Assembly (NCBI RefSeq): GCF_007970185.1
Contig: NZ_CP042431.1
Location: 2,790,001 to 2,854,000 of the forward strand
Direction of reading: 5' to 3'
DNA from: Pseudobacter ginsenosidimutans
Lineage (GTDB): Bacteria > Bacteroidota > Bacteroidia > Chitinophagales > Chitinophagaceae
Length of the DNA: 64,000 nt
The notes beneath the pieces were generated by a model that was not told the origin of the DNA, did not search any database, and saw only the letters and a list, made by a program, of their open reading frames with translations. The translations under genes were made by a program, and so were the position numbers. Numbering within the stretch: the first letter of the stretch is position 1; each line of letters opens with the position of its first letter. Below are positions 8,051 to 17,060 of this stretch, piece by piece.

Positions 8051-8686
8051 ATGGCAAAGAGCAAGAAACCAAAGCATATCGCGATTGCAGGTAATATCGG
8101 TGCCGGGAAAACTACCCTCACAGAGCTGCTGAGCAAGCATTACCGCTGGATCCCTCAGTTTGAAGATGTAGACCACAATCCCTATCTGCTGGATTTCTAT
8201 GAAGACATGCCGCGCTGGAGCTTCAATCTCCAGATCTATTTCCTCAACAGTCGTCTCAATCAGCTTCTCGATATTCATCGCGGTACCGAAACCGTTATAC
8301 AGGACCGCACCATCTATGAGGATGCTTATATCTTCGCGCCCAACCTTCACGAGATGGGCCTCATGAGCAAACGTGATTTCGATAACTACTTCCTGTTCTT
8401 CGAAACCCTCAAGAGCATGGTGCAGCCACCCGATCTCATGATCTATCTCCGCGCCTCCGTGCCCACACTGGTAGCACAGATCCAGAAACGGGGACGTGAA
8501 TACGAAGAGAATATCCGGCTGGACTATCTCAAGCGCCTCAACGATTTCTACAATAAATGGATCGATGGATACAAGGAAGGTCCATTACTGGTGATCGATA
8601 TAGACAAGAATAAGTTCCCGGAGAATGAAGAGCACCTGGGAGAGATCATCAGCAAGATCGATTCACAACTCTACGGATTGTTCTAA
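8051..8686 (+). CDS. Deoxynucleoside kinase (deoxyadenosine/deoxyguanosine kinase family)
   Basis: Phosphorylates deoxynucleosides in the salvage pathway. The P-loop GNIGAGKTT lies near residue 15, the catalytic Glu/Arg motif appears as 'VIQDRTIYEDAYIFA', and the lid region is 'QKRGREYEENI'. The 211 aa length matches bacterial dAK/dGK enzymes of the thymidine-kinase-2-like family. The start is the ATG at 8051; the upstream in-frame TTG at 7982 gives a poor extension. Which nucleoside is preferred cannot be read from sequence alone. Confidence 0.9.
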   Translation: MAKSKKPKHIAIAGNIGAGKTTLTELLSKHYRWIPQFEDVDHNPYLLDFYEDMPRWSFNLQIYFLNSRLNQLLDIHRGTETVIQDRTIYEDAYIFAPNLHEMGLMSKRDFDNYFLFFETLKSMVQPPDLMIYLRASVPTLVAQIQKRGREYEENIRLDYLKRLNDFYNKWIDGYKEGPLLVIDIDKNKFPENEEHLGEIISKIDSQLYGLF

Positions 8687-8687
8687 G

Positions 8688-9239
8688 CTATTTCTTTATG
8701 GATATCACCTGTTGTTTGCCATAACCGGCGAACGCTTCCAGTGATCTAAGATCGTTGGTGATCTTTGTGAGCCATTCCGCCTGTTTCTCCTTGTTGCGGC
8801 TGAAATCGGTTTCCTGGTCGTATAGTAGTTGTTGTTTCTGGTATACAGCCATAATGCGGTCGTAAATATTGTTGACATCGTTCTGCACGGTGCCGGGATT
8901 GAACCGGTATCCCTTCATTTCCTTTGCCAGTTTCCTTGCAAAGATCTCTGCAATATCGAAATGCCCCTGCTCATGCTGAAGTACAGGAGCGGTTCTAACC
9001 TTTACCCATGAACGATTTTTATCGAAGCGGCAACTGATGGTGTAATCAAGACTGGTATCGTCGAAATTGAATTCGATATTGATGATGCTGTTGGTCATGG
9101 CAGCATTGGCTGAAGCCGCGTCAGGACGCGCTTTGAAGTCGTCCCAACTCAGCTTGCGCATTTCACTCCAGGGTATGGAGGGTGGCTGTTGCTGTACGGA
9201 TTGCCAGCTCAGTAACCAGATCAGAATGAATGTTTGCAT
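8688..9239 (-). CDS. DUF922-type secreted Zn-protease-like protein
   Basis: 183 aa with a hydrophobic N-terminus and then 'IPWSEMRKLSWDDFKARPD', the typical opening of DUF922. The centre carries HEQGHFD, matching the HExxH zinc motif that led the family to be called putative metalloproteases. The C-terminus is helical and charged. The N-terminal hydrophobic stretch implies export. The gene is monocistronic and convergent with the deoxynucleoside kinase, with one base between the stop codons. Protease activity is predicted only. Confidence 0.82.
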   Translation of the reverse strand: MQTFILIWLLSWQSVQQQPPSIPWSEMRKLSWDDFKARPDAASANAAMTNSIINIEFNFDDTSLDYTISCRFDKNRSWVKVRTAPVLQHEQGHFDIAEIFARKLAKEMKGYRFNPGTVQNDVNNIYDRIMAVYQKQQLLYDQETDFSRNKEKQAEWLTKITNDLRSLEAFAGYGKQQVISIKK

Positions 9240-9260
9240 ATTTAGAGTAAAGCTAAGAAA

Positions 9261-9292
9261 ATAAAAAAAACTCCATCCGGGGATGGAGTTTC
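9261..9292 (-). terminator. Rho-independent terminator after pckA
   Basis: Minus strand: AAACTCCATCC / GGATGGAGTTT with a short CC loop, followed by a run of T ending in ATTTTC. It separates pckA from the downstream DUF922 gene on the same strand. Confidence 0.85.
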
Positions 9293-9383
9293 ATTGGCAA
9301 AAATCGTTGGAGGCCGGGTTGTCCGGGAAATTTGGGCTATCTAATGTCCTGAAAAAACATGAGATGGACCAGGTTTTCCCCGA

Positions 9384-10988
9384 CTAAATTTTTGGCGCAG
9401 CAGCCAGGATTTCTTCCTGAACGCCGGCGGCATATTTTTCAAAATTCTTCACAAACTGGGCGGCCAGGTTCTGAGCAGCCTTGTCGTAAGCGGCTTTGTC
9501 GGCCCAGGTATTACGTGGGTCCAGCAGTTCTGTAGGAACGCCGGGACATCCTTCCGGAATGGCGATGCCGAAGATGGGATGATTGTGGTAATCCATCTTA
9601 TCCAGCTTGCCTTCCAGTGCAGCAGAGATCATAGCGCGGGTGTAAGACAGCTTCATGCGGCTGCCGGTTCCGTAAGCGCCACCGGTCCAGCCGGTATTGA
9701 TCAGCCACACGCGCACGCGGTGCCTTTTCATCTTTTCTCCCAACATGGCGGCGTACCGGCCGGGATGAAGTGGAAGGAAGGGAGCTCCGAAGCAGGCGCT
9801 GAAAGTGGATTTCGGCTCGGTTACACCGGCTTCTGTTCCGGCTACCTTGGCAGTATAACCGCTGATGAACTGGTACATGGCCTGTGCAGGCGTGAGCTTT
9901 GAAATAGGAGGCAGTACACCGGATGCATCGCAGGTAAGGAAGAAAATATTCTGCGGGATCTCACCAATTGATGGTTCCAGGGCATTGCTGATATAATTGA
10001 GGGGATAGGAAACCCTCGTGTTCTCTGTGATCTGTTTGCTGGAGAAATCGATCGTTTTGGTGCCGGGGAAGAAAGTTGTGTTTTCAACCAGTGCGCCGGG
10101 ACGGATCGCATGATAGATCTCAGGTTCTTTCTCTTCGCTCAGGTCGATGGTCTTTGCATAGCAGCCACCTTCGAAATTGAAGATATTGTCGTTGGTCCAG
10201 CCATGCTCATCATCGCCGATCAGTTTACGGTTAGGATCCGCGCTCAGCGTGGTTTTGCCGGTTCCGCTCAATCCGAAGAACAATGCTGTGTCTCCATTCT
10301 CACCCATATTGGCGGAGCAGTGCATGCTCAGTACGCCTTTCTCGTGAGGCAGGATATAGTTCAGTACAGAGAAGATACCTTTCTTGGTTTCACCGGTATA
10401 ACCAGTGCCGGCAATGAGGATCATTTTGTGTTTGAAGCTGACAACGGCAGCATTGTGCTGGCGCGTGCCGCATTCCTGGGGATCCAGTTTCAGATCGGGA
10501 GCGGAGAGGATGGTCCACTCGGGTTGAAAAGTCTCCAGCTCTTCTTCCGTGGGGCGGAGGAACATATTATACGCGAAAAGATTGGTAAACGCTTTTTCGT
10601 TCACCACGCGGATGTTCAGACGATAGCGGGGATCGGCGCATGCATAGCAATCACGCACCCATAATTCATTGGCCTTGTTCAAGTGAGCCACGATCTTTTC
10701 GCGGATCACATGAAAATATTTTTCTTCGATAGGAAGGTTGAAGTCGTTCCAGTTGACTGTGCTTTCAGTGATCTCATCTTTCACAGTGAATTTATCCTTC
10801 GGACTGCGGCCGGTAAATTCTCCGGTTTGAATCACCAGTGCCCCTGTATCGTTGAGAACGCCTTCACCGGTTCGCAGAGCGTCCTGCACCAGCTCCTCGG
10901 GGCTTAGTTGATAGTGGAGTGTAGCAGTCTCCTTTAATCCAAGCCTGGTTAATTCTTGAATGGGAATGTTAACAGTTGGTACTGACAT
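9384..10988 (-). CDS. pckA: Phosphoenolpyruvate carboxykinase (ATP)
   Basis: Converts oxaloacetate and ATP to PEP, CO2 and ADP in gluconeogenesis. The nucleotide-binding motif GLSGTGKTTLSADPNR is intact, as are 'YTGETKKGIFS', 'DDEHGWTNDNIFNFEGGCY' (metal and kinase-2 region) and the C-terminal 'NTGWTGGAYGTGSRM' loop. 534 aa, as expected for the ATP-dependent type. The ATG at 10988 matches family N-termini; a TTG at 11018 is in frame. A consensus promoter lies just upstream (11016-11047) and a terminator follows the gene. Confidence 0.97.
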   Translation of the reverse strand: MSVPTVNIPIQELTRLGLKETATLHYQLSPEELVQDALRTGEGVLNDTGALVIQTGEFTGRSPKDKFTVKDEITESTVNWNDFNLPIEEKYFHVIREKIVAHLNKANELWVRDCYACADPRYRLNIRVVNEKAFTNLFAYNMFLRPTEEELETFQPEWTILSAPDLKLDPQECGTRQHNAAVVSFKHKMILIAGTGYTGETKKGIFSVLNYILPHEKGVLSMHCSANMGENGDTALFFGLSGTGKTTLSADPNRKLIGDDEHGWTNDNIFNFEGGCYAKTIDLSEEKEPEIYHAIRPGALVENTTFFPGTKTIDFSSKQITENTRVSYPLNYISNALEPSIGEIPQNIFFLTCDASGVLPPISKLTPAQAMYQFISGYTAKVAGTEAGVTEPKSTFSACFGAPFLPLHPGRYAAMLGEKMKRHRVRVWLINTGWTGGAYGTGSRMKLSYTRAMISAALEGKLDKMDYHNHPIFGIAIPEGCPGVPTELLDPRNTWADKAAYDKAAQNLAAQFVKNFEKYAAGVQEEILAAAPKI

Positions 10989-11015
10989 AAAACAAGCATT
11001 GTTTAAGTTAGACGA

Positions 11016-11047
11016 CAAAGGTAGAATTTAAAAAAATTCAAAACAAA
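11016..11047 (-). promoter_or_regulatory. Bacteroidota-type promoter of pckA
   Basis: Minus strand: TTTG, 20 nt, TACCTTTG, ending 28 nt before the ATG at 10988. Close match to the phylum consensus. Confidence 0.75.
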
Positions 11048-11215
11048 GCCCCATATTCCGGTAAAATTGAATGAAATTCATGTTTTTGGGGGCTTATATT
11101 GAATATTATTCAACTAACAATTGTTCGTTGTAGCAATTTACAAAACCTTATGCAATTGGTTGAATAAATACTAAATACTCATTTTATTACATTTACACCT
11201 TCAATTCACTACATA

Positions 11216-12508
11216 ATGAAATATCTTCCTCTAAATCAGGACATTTTCGTGCAGAACAGGAAGCGATTTGTAGCCAGTATGGACAAAAATTCGATCGCTA
11301 TCTTCAACAGTAATGATGAACTCCCAACCAATGGCGATGCCATCCATACCTTCAAACAGAACTCTGACCTTTTCTGGCTCAGTGGAATAGACCAGGAAGA
11401 TTCCATGGTAGTGCTTTTCCCGGATAATCCCGATCCCCGCTTCCGCGAAGTACTTGTACTGGTACGCCCCAATGAAATGAAAGAAAAATGGGACGGAAAA
11501 AGACTGAGGGCAGAAGAAGCGCGTCAGATCTCCGGCGTCAAAACCATTATATGGCTAGATACACTCGATGCTGTTCTCCAGACCTGGATCCATCTCGCAG
11601 ATACCATCTATCTCAATTCAAATGAGAACGACCGCAAAGCGAACCTCGTTCCGGTTAGGGATTATCGTTATATCCAGGAGATGAAGCAGCGTTACCCGCT
11701 TCACAACTACAAACGCAGCGCCCGCATCATGAAGGAGCTGCGCGCCATCAAAACTCCGCAGGAAGTGGAAGTGATGCAGCAGGCCATCGATATAACAAAA
11801 GATACATTCATCGATCTCCTCAAATTCATTCGTCCCGGCGTTATGGAATATGAGATCGAAGCAAAGATCTGGCATGGCTTCCTAAGCCGCCGCGCAACAA
11901 GGCCCGGCTATGGTTCCATCATCGCCAGCGGAGACAGTGCGCGCATACTCCACTACGTTAATAACAACCAGGAATGTAAGGACGGTGATCTGATCCTGAT
12001 GGATTTCGGCGCTGAGTATGGTGGCTACAATGCAGACCTGACGCGTACTGTACCCGTGAATGGTAAATTCAGCAAACGCCAGAAAGAAGTATACAACGGT
12101 TGTTTGCAGATCCACAATTACTGCAAGAGCATTCTCAAACCCGGTATCACCATCAACGATTATACAGAGAAAGCGGGCGATGAAGCCACTAAAGTTTTCA
12201 TCAAACTCGGCTTGCTCAGCAAGGAAGATGTAAAGAACGAAGACAAAGACAATCGCGCTTACAGGAAATATCTTTATCATGGCATCAGCCATCACCTCGG
12301 CATCGATGTGCATGATCTGGGCACCAGAACAGCGCCCATCAAACCAGGAATGGTATTCACTATCGAACCAGGAATTTATATCGAACAGGAACAGATGGGC
12401 ATCCGCATCGAGAACAATGTGTGGGTGACCAAAACCGGCAATAAAGACCTGATGGCAAAGATCCCCATCACTGTAGAAGAGATCGAAGCATTGATGAAGA
12501 AAAAATAA
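11216..12508 (+). CDS. pepP: Xaa-Pro aminopeptidase (M24B family)
   Basis: Metallo-aminopeptidase removing N-terminal residues before proline. It has an N-terminal AMP_N domain (to about residue 150) and a C-terminal pita-bread catalytic domain. Metal ligands are visible: Asp in 'LMDFGAEYGGYNADLTRTV', His in 'HGISHHLGIDVHD', Glu in 'FTIEPGIYIE' and Glu in 'MGIRIENNVWV'. 430 aa, normal. pssA starts 16 bp downstream, so the two are probably co-transcribed. Confidence 0.93.
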   Translation: MKYLPLNQDIFVQNRKRFVASMDKNSIAIFNSNDELPTNGDAIHTFKQNSDLFWLSGIDQEDSMVVLFPDNPDPRFREVLVLVRPNEMKEKWDGKRLRAEEARQISGVKTIIWLDTLDAVLQTWIHLADTIYLNSNENDRKANLVPVRDYRYIQEMKQRYPLHNYKRSARIMKELRAIKTPQEVEVMQQAIDITKDTFIDLLKFIRPGVMEYEIEAKIWHGFLSRRATRPGYGSIIASGDSARILHYVNNNQECKDGDLILMDFGAEYGGYNADLTRTVPVNGKFSKRQKEVYNGCLQIHNYCKSILKPGITINDYTEKAGDEATKVFIKLGLLSKEDVKNEDKDNRAYRKYLYHGISHHLGIDVHDLGTRTAPIKPGMVFTIEPGIYIEQEQMGIRIENNVWVTKTGNKDLMAKIPITVEEIEALMKKK

Positions 12509-12523
12509 CCTTCCAACCAACTT

Positions 12524-13294
12524 ATGAAACAGATCCCCAATTTATTTACACTGCTGAACCTCGTGTTCGGGTGTATGGCCGTTATCCTGATCCTTCAAAC
12601 CGGCGAAACCCTTGTTACGAGTAGTGAGCAGGGCACATGGGTTGCGCAGTTGCCAGAGAAGATCTGGTGGGGATCTGTATGCATCGGCATTGCAGCCATT
12701 GTAGATTTCCTGGATGGTTTTGTGGCAAGGCTGTTCAAAGCCACGTCGGAGATCGGAGCCCAGTTGGATTCACTGGCAGATGTGGTGAGCTTTGGCGTTG
12801 CACCTGGTATGATCTTCTATCAACTGCTGCGTATCAGTTTTATCGGAACTGAAGATGGACTGGATGTTTCAATCTGGGCGCTCATGCCTGCCGTGATCTT
12901 CCCCTGTGCAGGCGCTTACAGACTGGCGCGTTTCAATGTAGATAAGTCGCAGGCCTACGGATTCAAAGGCGTGCCCATTCCGGCTGCAGGCCTGGTAGTG
13001 GCTTCATTGCCGCTGATCCTGCTCTATAATTATTTCGATCTGAATAGCATCCTGCTTAATAAATGGACACTGTATGCCATGATCATTTTGCTGAGCTGGC
13101 TGATGGTAAGCACACTTCCATTGATGGCGCTTAAGTTCAAGGATTTTTCAATAAAGAACAACCTGCCGAAATTCATTTTGCTGATCGTTGCTGTTGTTGC
13201 CGGCATCTTTTTGAAATGGCTGGCCGTGCCTGTGGTATTCCTGCTCTATGTGATACTCTCACTGGCAGTGGCAAAAAAGGAAGCAGCACATTAA
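12524..13294 (+). CDS. pssA: CDP-diacylglycerol--serine O-phosphatidyltransferase
   Basis: Inner-membrane enzyme making phosphatidylserine from CDP-diacylglycerol and serine, the step before phosphatidylethanolamine. The CDP-alcohol phosphatidyltransferase motif DGx2ARx8Gx3Dx3D is complete: it begins at 'DGFVARLFKATSEIG' and ends at 'QLDSLAD', near residues 65-87. Several hydrophobic spans follow, including 'FILLIVAVVAGIFLKWLA'. 256 aa is normal for the bacterial type II enzyme. It lies 16 bp after pepP. Confidence 0.92.
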   Translation: MKQIPNLFTLLNLVFGCMAVILILQTGETLVTSSEQGTWVAQLPEKIWWGSVCIGIAAIVDFLDGFVARLFKATSEIGAQLDSLADVVSFGVAPGMIFYQLLRISFIGTEDGLDVSIWALMPAVIFPCAGAYRLARFNVDKSQAYGFKGVPIPAAGLVVASLPLILLYNYFDLNSILLNKWTLYAMIILLSWLMVSTLPLMALKFKDFSIKNNLPKFILLIVAVVAGIFLKWLAVPVVFLLYVILSLAVAKKEAAH

Positions 13295-13315
13295 TCAACT
13301 GAATAACGCAATTGG

Positions 13316-13352
13316 AACAGGGTATATCCATAACCGGGTATGCCCTGTTTGC
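13316..13352 (+). terminator. Probable terminator after pssA
   Basis: AACAGGGTATA / TATGCCCTGTT (one G-T pair) around a 12 nt loop, followed by a weak T-rich tail. Confidence 0.5.
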
Positions 13353-13460
13353 TTTCATCCATCTACACAGGGAGGGCATTCAACGAACCAATGTGCAATT
13401 CATCGGGATCAGGCTGTTATTCAGGCATAACAGCCGTAATTATGCGCAATCAATACAATT

Positions 13461-14471
13461 ATGAAAAAAATATTATTGTTCGGTCTAACGGCAATGATCA
13501 TGTTGAATGCATGCTCGAAAAAAGACAAGGAAAGTGCAGGAGGAGAAGATGATCCCGGAAAGATCATACCCGAGATACCTTTTGATCAACTGCCTGCATC
13601 CAGTACAAGTCTCACAGTAGATGGCAATACCCGCTATGTGAATGTAATGGGGAATCAACGAAAGCAACTTCCTGAATTTGCAAACCTGCAGGCAAAATCC
13701 AATAAAGTGAGAGGATATGTGAAAGATACTTATGGACGCCCGGTTAAGAATGCATCCATCGGAGTGAGGTCTTCTGTAGTAGGCGGCGTAAGTACTCCTG
13801 CATATGGAGTAACCAATGACAAAGGGTATTATGAATTCGAGGTTCCATTTGGCGTTGCCGAATTCTATAATACCGGGGTAGCGGTTGACTTTGAAGGCAA
13901 CCGCGCAGCGTTGGGCCTGTATCCTGCAGATGGAGAGCTCTCCACCTGGTCCGGCCCTTCGGGAGCAGTGGAAAATTTTGTTTTGCTTCCTTATGGCCAG
14001 GGCGATCCTGCCGAACTGGCCACCGAAGCCTGGATCCCGAATAATTATTTTGGCGGTAACATGACACTGGGCTGGGAAATTTGGGATGCTACTTACTCGC
14101 CTGATGGATTGCCGCTGGGATCGAAGTTTACCATCAAACTCACACCTCTGAGCCTGTTCCATGCTGCAGAAAAGAAAACGTTCATCATTGTAAAAACGGT
14201 AGGCAATATGCACCAATCGATGGAGATAGTTAATCTGCCACTGGGCAAATATAAAGTGGAAGTAAGCGCACCAGCCGGTGATGCTTACCTGGTTGAAACG
14301 TTCTTCAATCCCAGGGAAGGACAATATGGATTGACACCCAAAACAGGAACCCGCCACACCCCCTCCTATATCCATGTTACCATTCCAAGAACAGGTAATG
14401 GTAATGAAGTATTGCCGTACAGGGGTGATTGGCAGGAAGTGGCCGTTGATGTTAAAAAGTATTCAAGTTGA
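13461..14471 (+). CDS. Secreted lipoprotein with carboxypeptidase-regulatory-like domain
   Basis: 336 aa. A lipobox-type signal ('MLNAC' with Cys at residue 18, then SKKDKE) predicts lipidation. Residues 80-150 read 'VRGYVKDTYGRPVKNASIGV' followed by 'TNDKGYYEFEVPFG', the CarboxypepD_reg-like beta sandwich pattern. The rest is beta-rich without a recognised catalytic motif. The gene stands alone, with its own terminator at 14493-14520. Likely an outer-membrane or surface lipoprotein; function unknown. Confidence 0.75.
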   Translation: MKKILLFGLTAMIMLNACSKKDKESAGGEDDPGKIIPEIPFDQLPASSTSLTVDGNTRYVNVMGNQRKQLPEFANLQAKSNKVRGYVKDTYGRPVKNASIGVRSSVVGGVSTPAYGVTNDKGYYEFEVPFGVAEFYNTGVAVDFEGNRAALGLYPADGELSTWSGPSGAVENFVLLPYGQGDPAELATEAWIPNNYFGGNMTLGWEIWDATYSPDGLPLGSKFTIKLTPLSLFHAAEKKTFIIVKTVGNMHQSMEIVNLPLGKYKVEVSAPAGDAYLVETFFNPREGQYGLTPKTGTRHTPSYIHVTIPRTGNGNEVLPYRGDWQEVAVDVKKYSS

Positions 14472-14492
14472 TACAGCTCTTTAACTTATTGA

Positions 14493-14520
14493 AGAGGTGC
14501 CCAAAAACGCCTCTTTTTTA
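14493..14520 (+). terminator. Rho-independent terminator after the 13461 lipoprotein gene
   Basis: GAGGTG / CGCCTC hairpin with an A-rich loop followed by six T. Confidence 0.8.
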
Positions 14521-14547
14521 TTTGTTTGAGGGCAATCCTGCTTTCTA

Positions 14548-14578
14548 TTTAATAAATCACCAAATTCACATAGTTTTG
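14548..14578 (+). promoter_or_regulatory. Bacteroidota-type promoter of purS-rsmI
   Basis: TTTA, 19 nt, TAGTTTTG, ending 19 nt before the purS ATG. Confidence 0.7.
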
Positions 14579-14597
14579 CGCCTTAAAATCGCACAAA

Positions 14598-14846
14598 ATG
14601 ACCTATACAGTTCAGGTGACCGTAATGCCGCTGAAAGAATTACTCGACCCACAGGGAAAAGCAGTGATAGGAGGTTTACAGAACCTGGGGATCACCGCCA
14701 TCAAGGATGTACGTATCGGAAAAAGCATTACCCTGCAGGTAGAAGCTGAAAATGCGGAAAAGGCAAAGCAGGTTGCAGAAGAAGCCACCAAAAAACTGTT
14801 GGCCAATCAAGTGATGGAATATTTCGAAATCCACGTTCAACAATAG
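14598..14846 (+). CDS. purS: Phosphoribosylformylglycinamidine synthase subunit PurS
   Basis: Small subunit of the PurLQS complex, step 4 of purine synthesis; it bridges PurL and PurQ. The 82 aa sequence has the family features 'VTVMPLKELLDPQGKAVIGG', 'LGITAIKDVRIGKSI' and 'VMEYFEIHV'. purL and purQ are not nearby, so the subunit gene is scattered, as in some Bacteroidota. The last base of its TAG stop is the first base of the rsmI GTG start, implying translational coupling. Confidence 0.93.
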   Translation: MTYTVQVTVMPLKELLDPQGKAVIGGLQNLGITAIKDVRIGKSITLQVEAENAEKAKQVAEEATKKLLANQVMEYFEIHVQQ

Positions 14847-15511
14847 TGTTATACATTGTTCCTACACCTATCGGTAATCTCCAGGACATCACGCTGAGAG
14901 CCCTGGAAGTGTTGAAACAGGTGGATCTGATACTGGCTGAGGATACCCGTACAACGGTGAAGCTGCTCAACCACTATCAGATCCAGCGGCCGATAAGTCC
15001 TTACCATCAGCACAATGAGCACCAGGTATTGCAACACCTGGTGAATCAATTGCAGGGAGGAAAGAAAATAGCGATGGTGTCGGATGCAGGAACGCCCGGC
15101 ATTTCAGATGCCGCCTTTCTGCTGGTGCGTGAATGCGCCAAAGCAGGTGTGAAAGTGGAAAGCCTCCCCGGCGCCACAGCTTTTGTTCCTGCACTCGTGA
15201 ACAGCGGGCTCCCTACCAACCGCTTTACTTTTGAAGGATTCCTTCCTCTCAAAAAAGGCCGCCAGACCATGATGAAAAAACTGGTCCTGGAAGAACGCAC
15301 CATGATCTTCTACGAATCCCCTCACCGCCTGGTGAAAACACTGGAAGAGTTCATCACTTATTTCGGGCCAGACCGCCAATGCAGCGTCAGCCGCGAGCTT
15401 ACCAAGATGTTCGAGGAAAATGCCCGTGGCACACTCGCGGAAGTAGCAGCTCACTTCAAACAAAAAGAAGTGAAAGGCGAGATCGTGATCGTTGTAGCAG
15501 GTGTGGATTAA
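14846..15511 (+). CDS. rsmI: 16S rRNA (cytidine-1402-2'-O)-methyltransferase RsmI
   Basis: SAM-dependent 2'-O methylation of C1402 in the ribosomal P-site. The N-terminus 'YIVPTPIGNLQDITLRALE', the 'AEDTRTT' motif and 'SDAGTPGISDA' are diagnostic of RsmI (tetrapyrrole-methylase fold). 221 aa is shorter than the roughly 280 aa of E. coli; the end at 'VVAGVD' lacks the C-terminal winged-helix part, as in many Bacteroidota. GTG start overlapping the purS stop by one base. Confidence 0.93.
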   Translation: MLYIVPTPIGNLQDITLRALEVLKQVDLILAEDTRTTVKLLNHYQIQRPISPYHQHNEHQVLQHLVNQLQGGKKIAMVSDAGTPGISDAAFLLVRECAKAGVKVESLPGATAFVPALVNSGLPTNRFTFEGFLPLKKGRQTMMKKLVLEERTMIFYESPHRLVKTLEEFITYFGPDRQCSVSRELTKMFEENARGTLAEVAAHFKQKEVKGEIVIVVAGVD

Positions 15512-15570
15512 GATTCCCTTATCATTTTGCGGTTTGATATTTGCATCTTCCTCATAAAACAAAAATCAAT

Positions 15571-16023
15571 ATGAAGAAGAGCATCGCTTTGTTCATGACC
15601 ATCGCATTGCTGGTTGTGGCGCAAAATACCCTCTTTGCTCAGTTGCGCAAGGTGCCGGCTGCAGTAACAGAGGCGTTCAAAAAGAAATATCCCAACGCAC
15701 AGGATGTGGAATGGAAAGATAAAATGACCGTTTTTGTGGCCGAATTCAAGGAAAGCGGAACAGAGTATGAAGCAAGGTTCACCAATAAAGGAGAATGGAA
15801 GAGCACTGAAAGTGAAATAGGTGTAACCGATATCCCCGGCGAAGTGAAGGAAGGATTCAATAAGAGCAAATTCACAGAATGGGAACTGGATGAGGCCTAC
15901 AAGATACAGGTGCCCGGAGATAAAGTGGAATACCGTTTGCACATCAAGAAAAGTGATCTTCAGAAGAAGAACCTGCTCTTCAGTAGTGAGGGAAAATTAC
16001 TGAAAGACAATATCACGCTATAG
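15571..16023 (+). CDS. PepSY-like secreted protein (DUF2874 type)
   Basis: 150 aa with a signal peptide (residues 1-23, ending 'NTLFAQ'). The mature part reads 'VPAAVTEAFKKKYPNAQDVEW' and, later, 'VPGDKVEYRLHIKKSD': the repeated PepSY-like / BLIP-like unit of periplasmic Bacteroidota proteins. These are thought to be inhibitory or binding modules, but no partner is known. Start at the ATG at 15571. A strong hairpin terminator follows. Confidence 0.82.
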   Translation: MKKSIALFMTIALLVVAQNTLFAQLRKVPAAVTEAFKKKYPNAQDVEWKDKMTVFVAEFKESGTEYEARFTNKGEWKSTESEIGVTDIPGEVKEGFNKSKFTEWELDEAYKIQVPGDKVEYRLHIKKSDLQKKNLLFSSEGKLLKDNITL

Positions 16024-16046
16024 ACAATTATCAATCAGCATAAATG

Positions 16047-16087
16047 AATGCCAGCCGAATCATACGGCTGGCATTTCCTTTTATTTT
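16047..16087 (+). terminator. Rho-independent terminator after the PepSY-like gene
   Basis: AATGCCAGCCG / CGGCTGGCATT hairpin with a 7 nt loop, then TTCCTTTTATTTT. Confidence 0.85.
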
Positions 16088-16139
16088 GAATTATGTAGTC
16101 TACTACATATATTTGTTTACACCGGAAATCTACCCCATT

Positions 16140-17060
16140 ATGAATAAGATCTATATTATCGGGTATGGAGCAATCGGTAAAGTGCTGGCAGTAGCCCTCA
16201 AACTCAATGGTCATGAGGTTTGCATCATTCGTGGCAGTATTGCCGATGCCCCGCCGCAGTTGCAGGAAATAACTGTAGAATCAGCTTCCGGCAATTGGCC
16301 CTCAACAGAAATTCACATTGGTTCCCTTCAACAATTCAGATCGCTGGAAGATGGAATTATCGTCCTCGCCAATAAATCATTTGGCAATGCACGATTAAGC
16401 GAAGTGCTGCAATCCAAAGTGGGAAATGCTCCCATAGTGATCATGCAAAATGGTCTGGGCGTTGAAAGGTCATTTATCGAAAAAGGATTCAGCAATATTT
16501 ACCGCACTGTGCTTTTTGCAACCAGCCAGAACCTTCAGGATGGTCTAGTTCGATTCAAGCCTGTTGCGGCTTCCGCAGTAGGCGTTGTCAAAGGCAATGA
16601 GCAGTTGTTGAATGAAACGGTGGAGCAGCTGAATACGCCACAGTTTCCTTTCCGTGCAGAGAAAAGTATTCAGCCGGTGATCTGGAAAAAGGCCATCAGC
16701 AATTGTGTTTTCAATTCCATTTGTCCATTACTGGAAACCGATAATGGAATTTTCCATCGTGATGAAAATGCGCTTGCGCTTGCAAGAAGAATAATTGCCG
16801 AATGTGTGGAGATCGCTGCAGCGGAAGGAATTCGTTTGCATGCGGACGAAGTGGAAGCAAGTCTTTTGCAGATCAGCCGTTCATCCGATGGTCAGCTGAT
16901 ATCAACCTACCAGGATATCCTGAACAAGCGGGAAACGGAAATTGAAACGCTCAACCTGGAAGTGGCGGCCATCGCTCAAAGATTGCACAAACAACATGTA
17001 GTCCGCGAAACCCGCCTGCTGGGTGAGCTTACCTTACTGAAATCAAAACTTCACAGATGA
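16140..17060 (+). CDS. 2-dehydropantoate 2-reductase-like protein
   Basis: 306 aa NAD(P)-dependent oxidoreductase of the ketopantoate reductase family. The Rossmann start 'IYIIGYGAIGKVLAVALKL' has GxGxxG-type spacing. The 'VIMQNGLGVE' loop and the helical C-terminal domain with 'WKKAISNCVFNSICPLLETDNG' match ApbA/PanE. It may make pantoate or act on another 2-oxoacid; PanE-like paralogues are common, so no gene symbol is given. The start is the ATG at 16140; the frame opens earlier at 16044, but that part covers the previous terminator. Overlaps the next gene by 4 bp (ATGA). Confidence 0.85.
   Translation: MNKIYIIGYGAIGKVLAVALKLNGHEVCIIRGSIADAPPQLQEITVESASGNWPSTEIHIGSLQQFRSLEDGIIVLANKSFGNARLSEVLQSKVGNAPIVIMQNGLGVERSFIEKGFSNIYRTVLFATSQNLQDGLVRFKPVAASAVGVVKGNEQLLNETVEQLNTPQFPFRAEKSIQPVIWKKAISNCVFNSICPLLETDNGIFHRDENALALARRIIAECVEIAAAEGIRLHADEVEASLLQISRSSDGQLISTYQDILNKRETEIETLNLEVAAIAQRLHKQHVVRETRLLGELTLLKSKLHR

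Noticed and set aside
13485-14375. 296 aa open frame on the minus strand
   Set aside because: Antisense to the lipoprotein gene; the plus strand has the lipobox and a domain.
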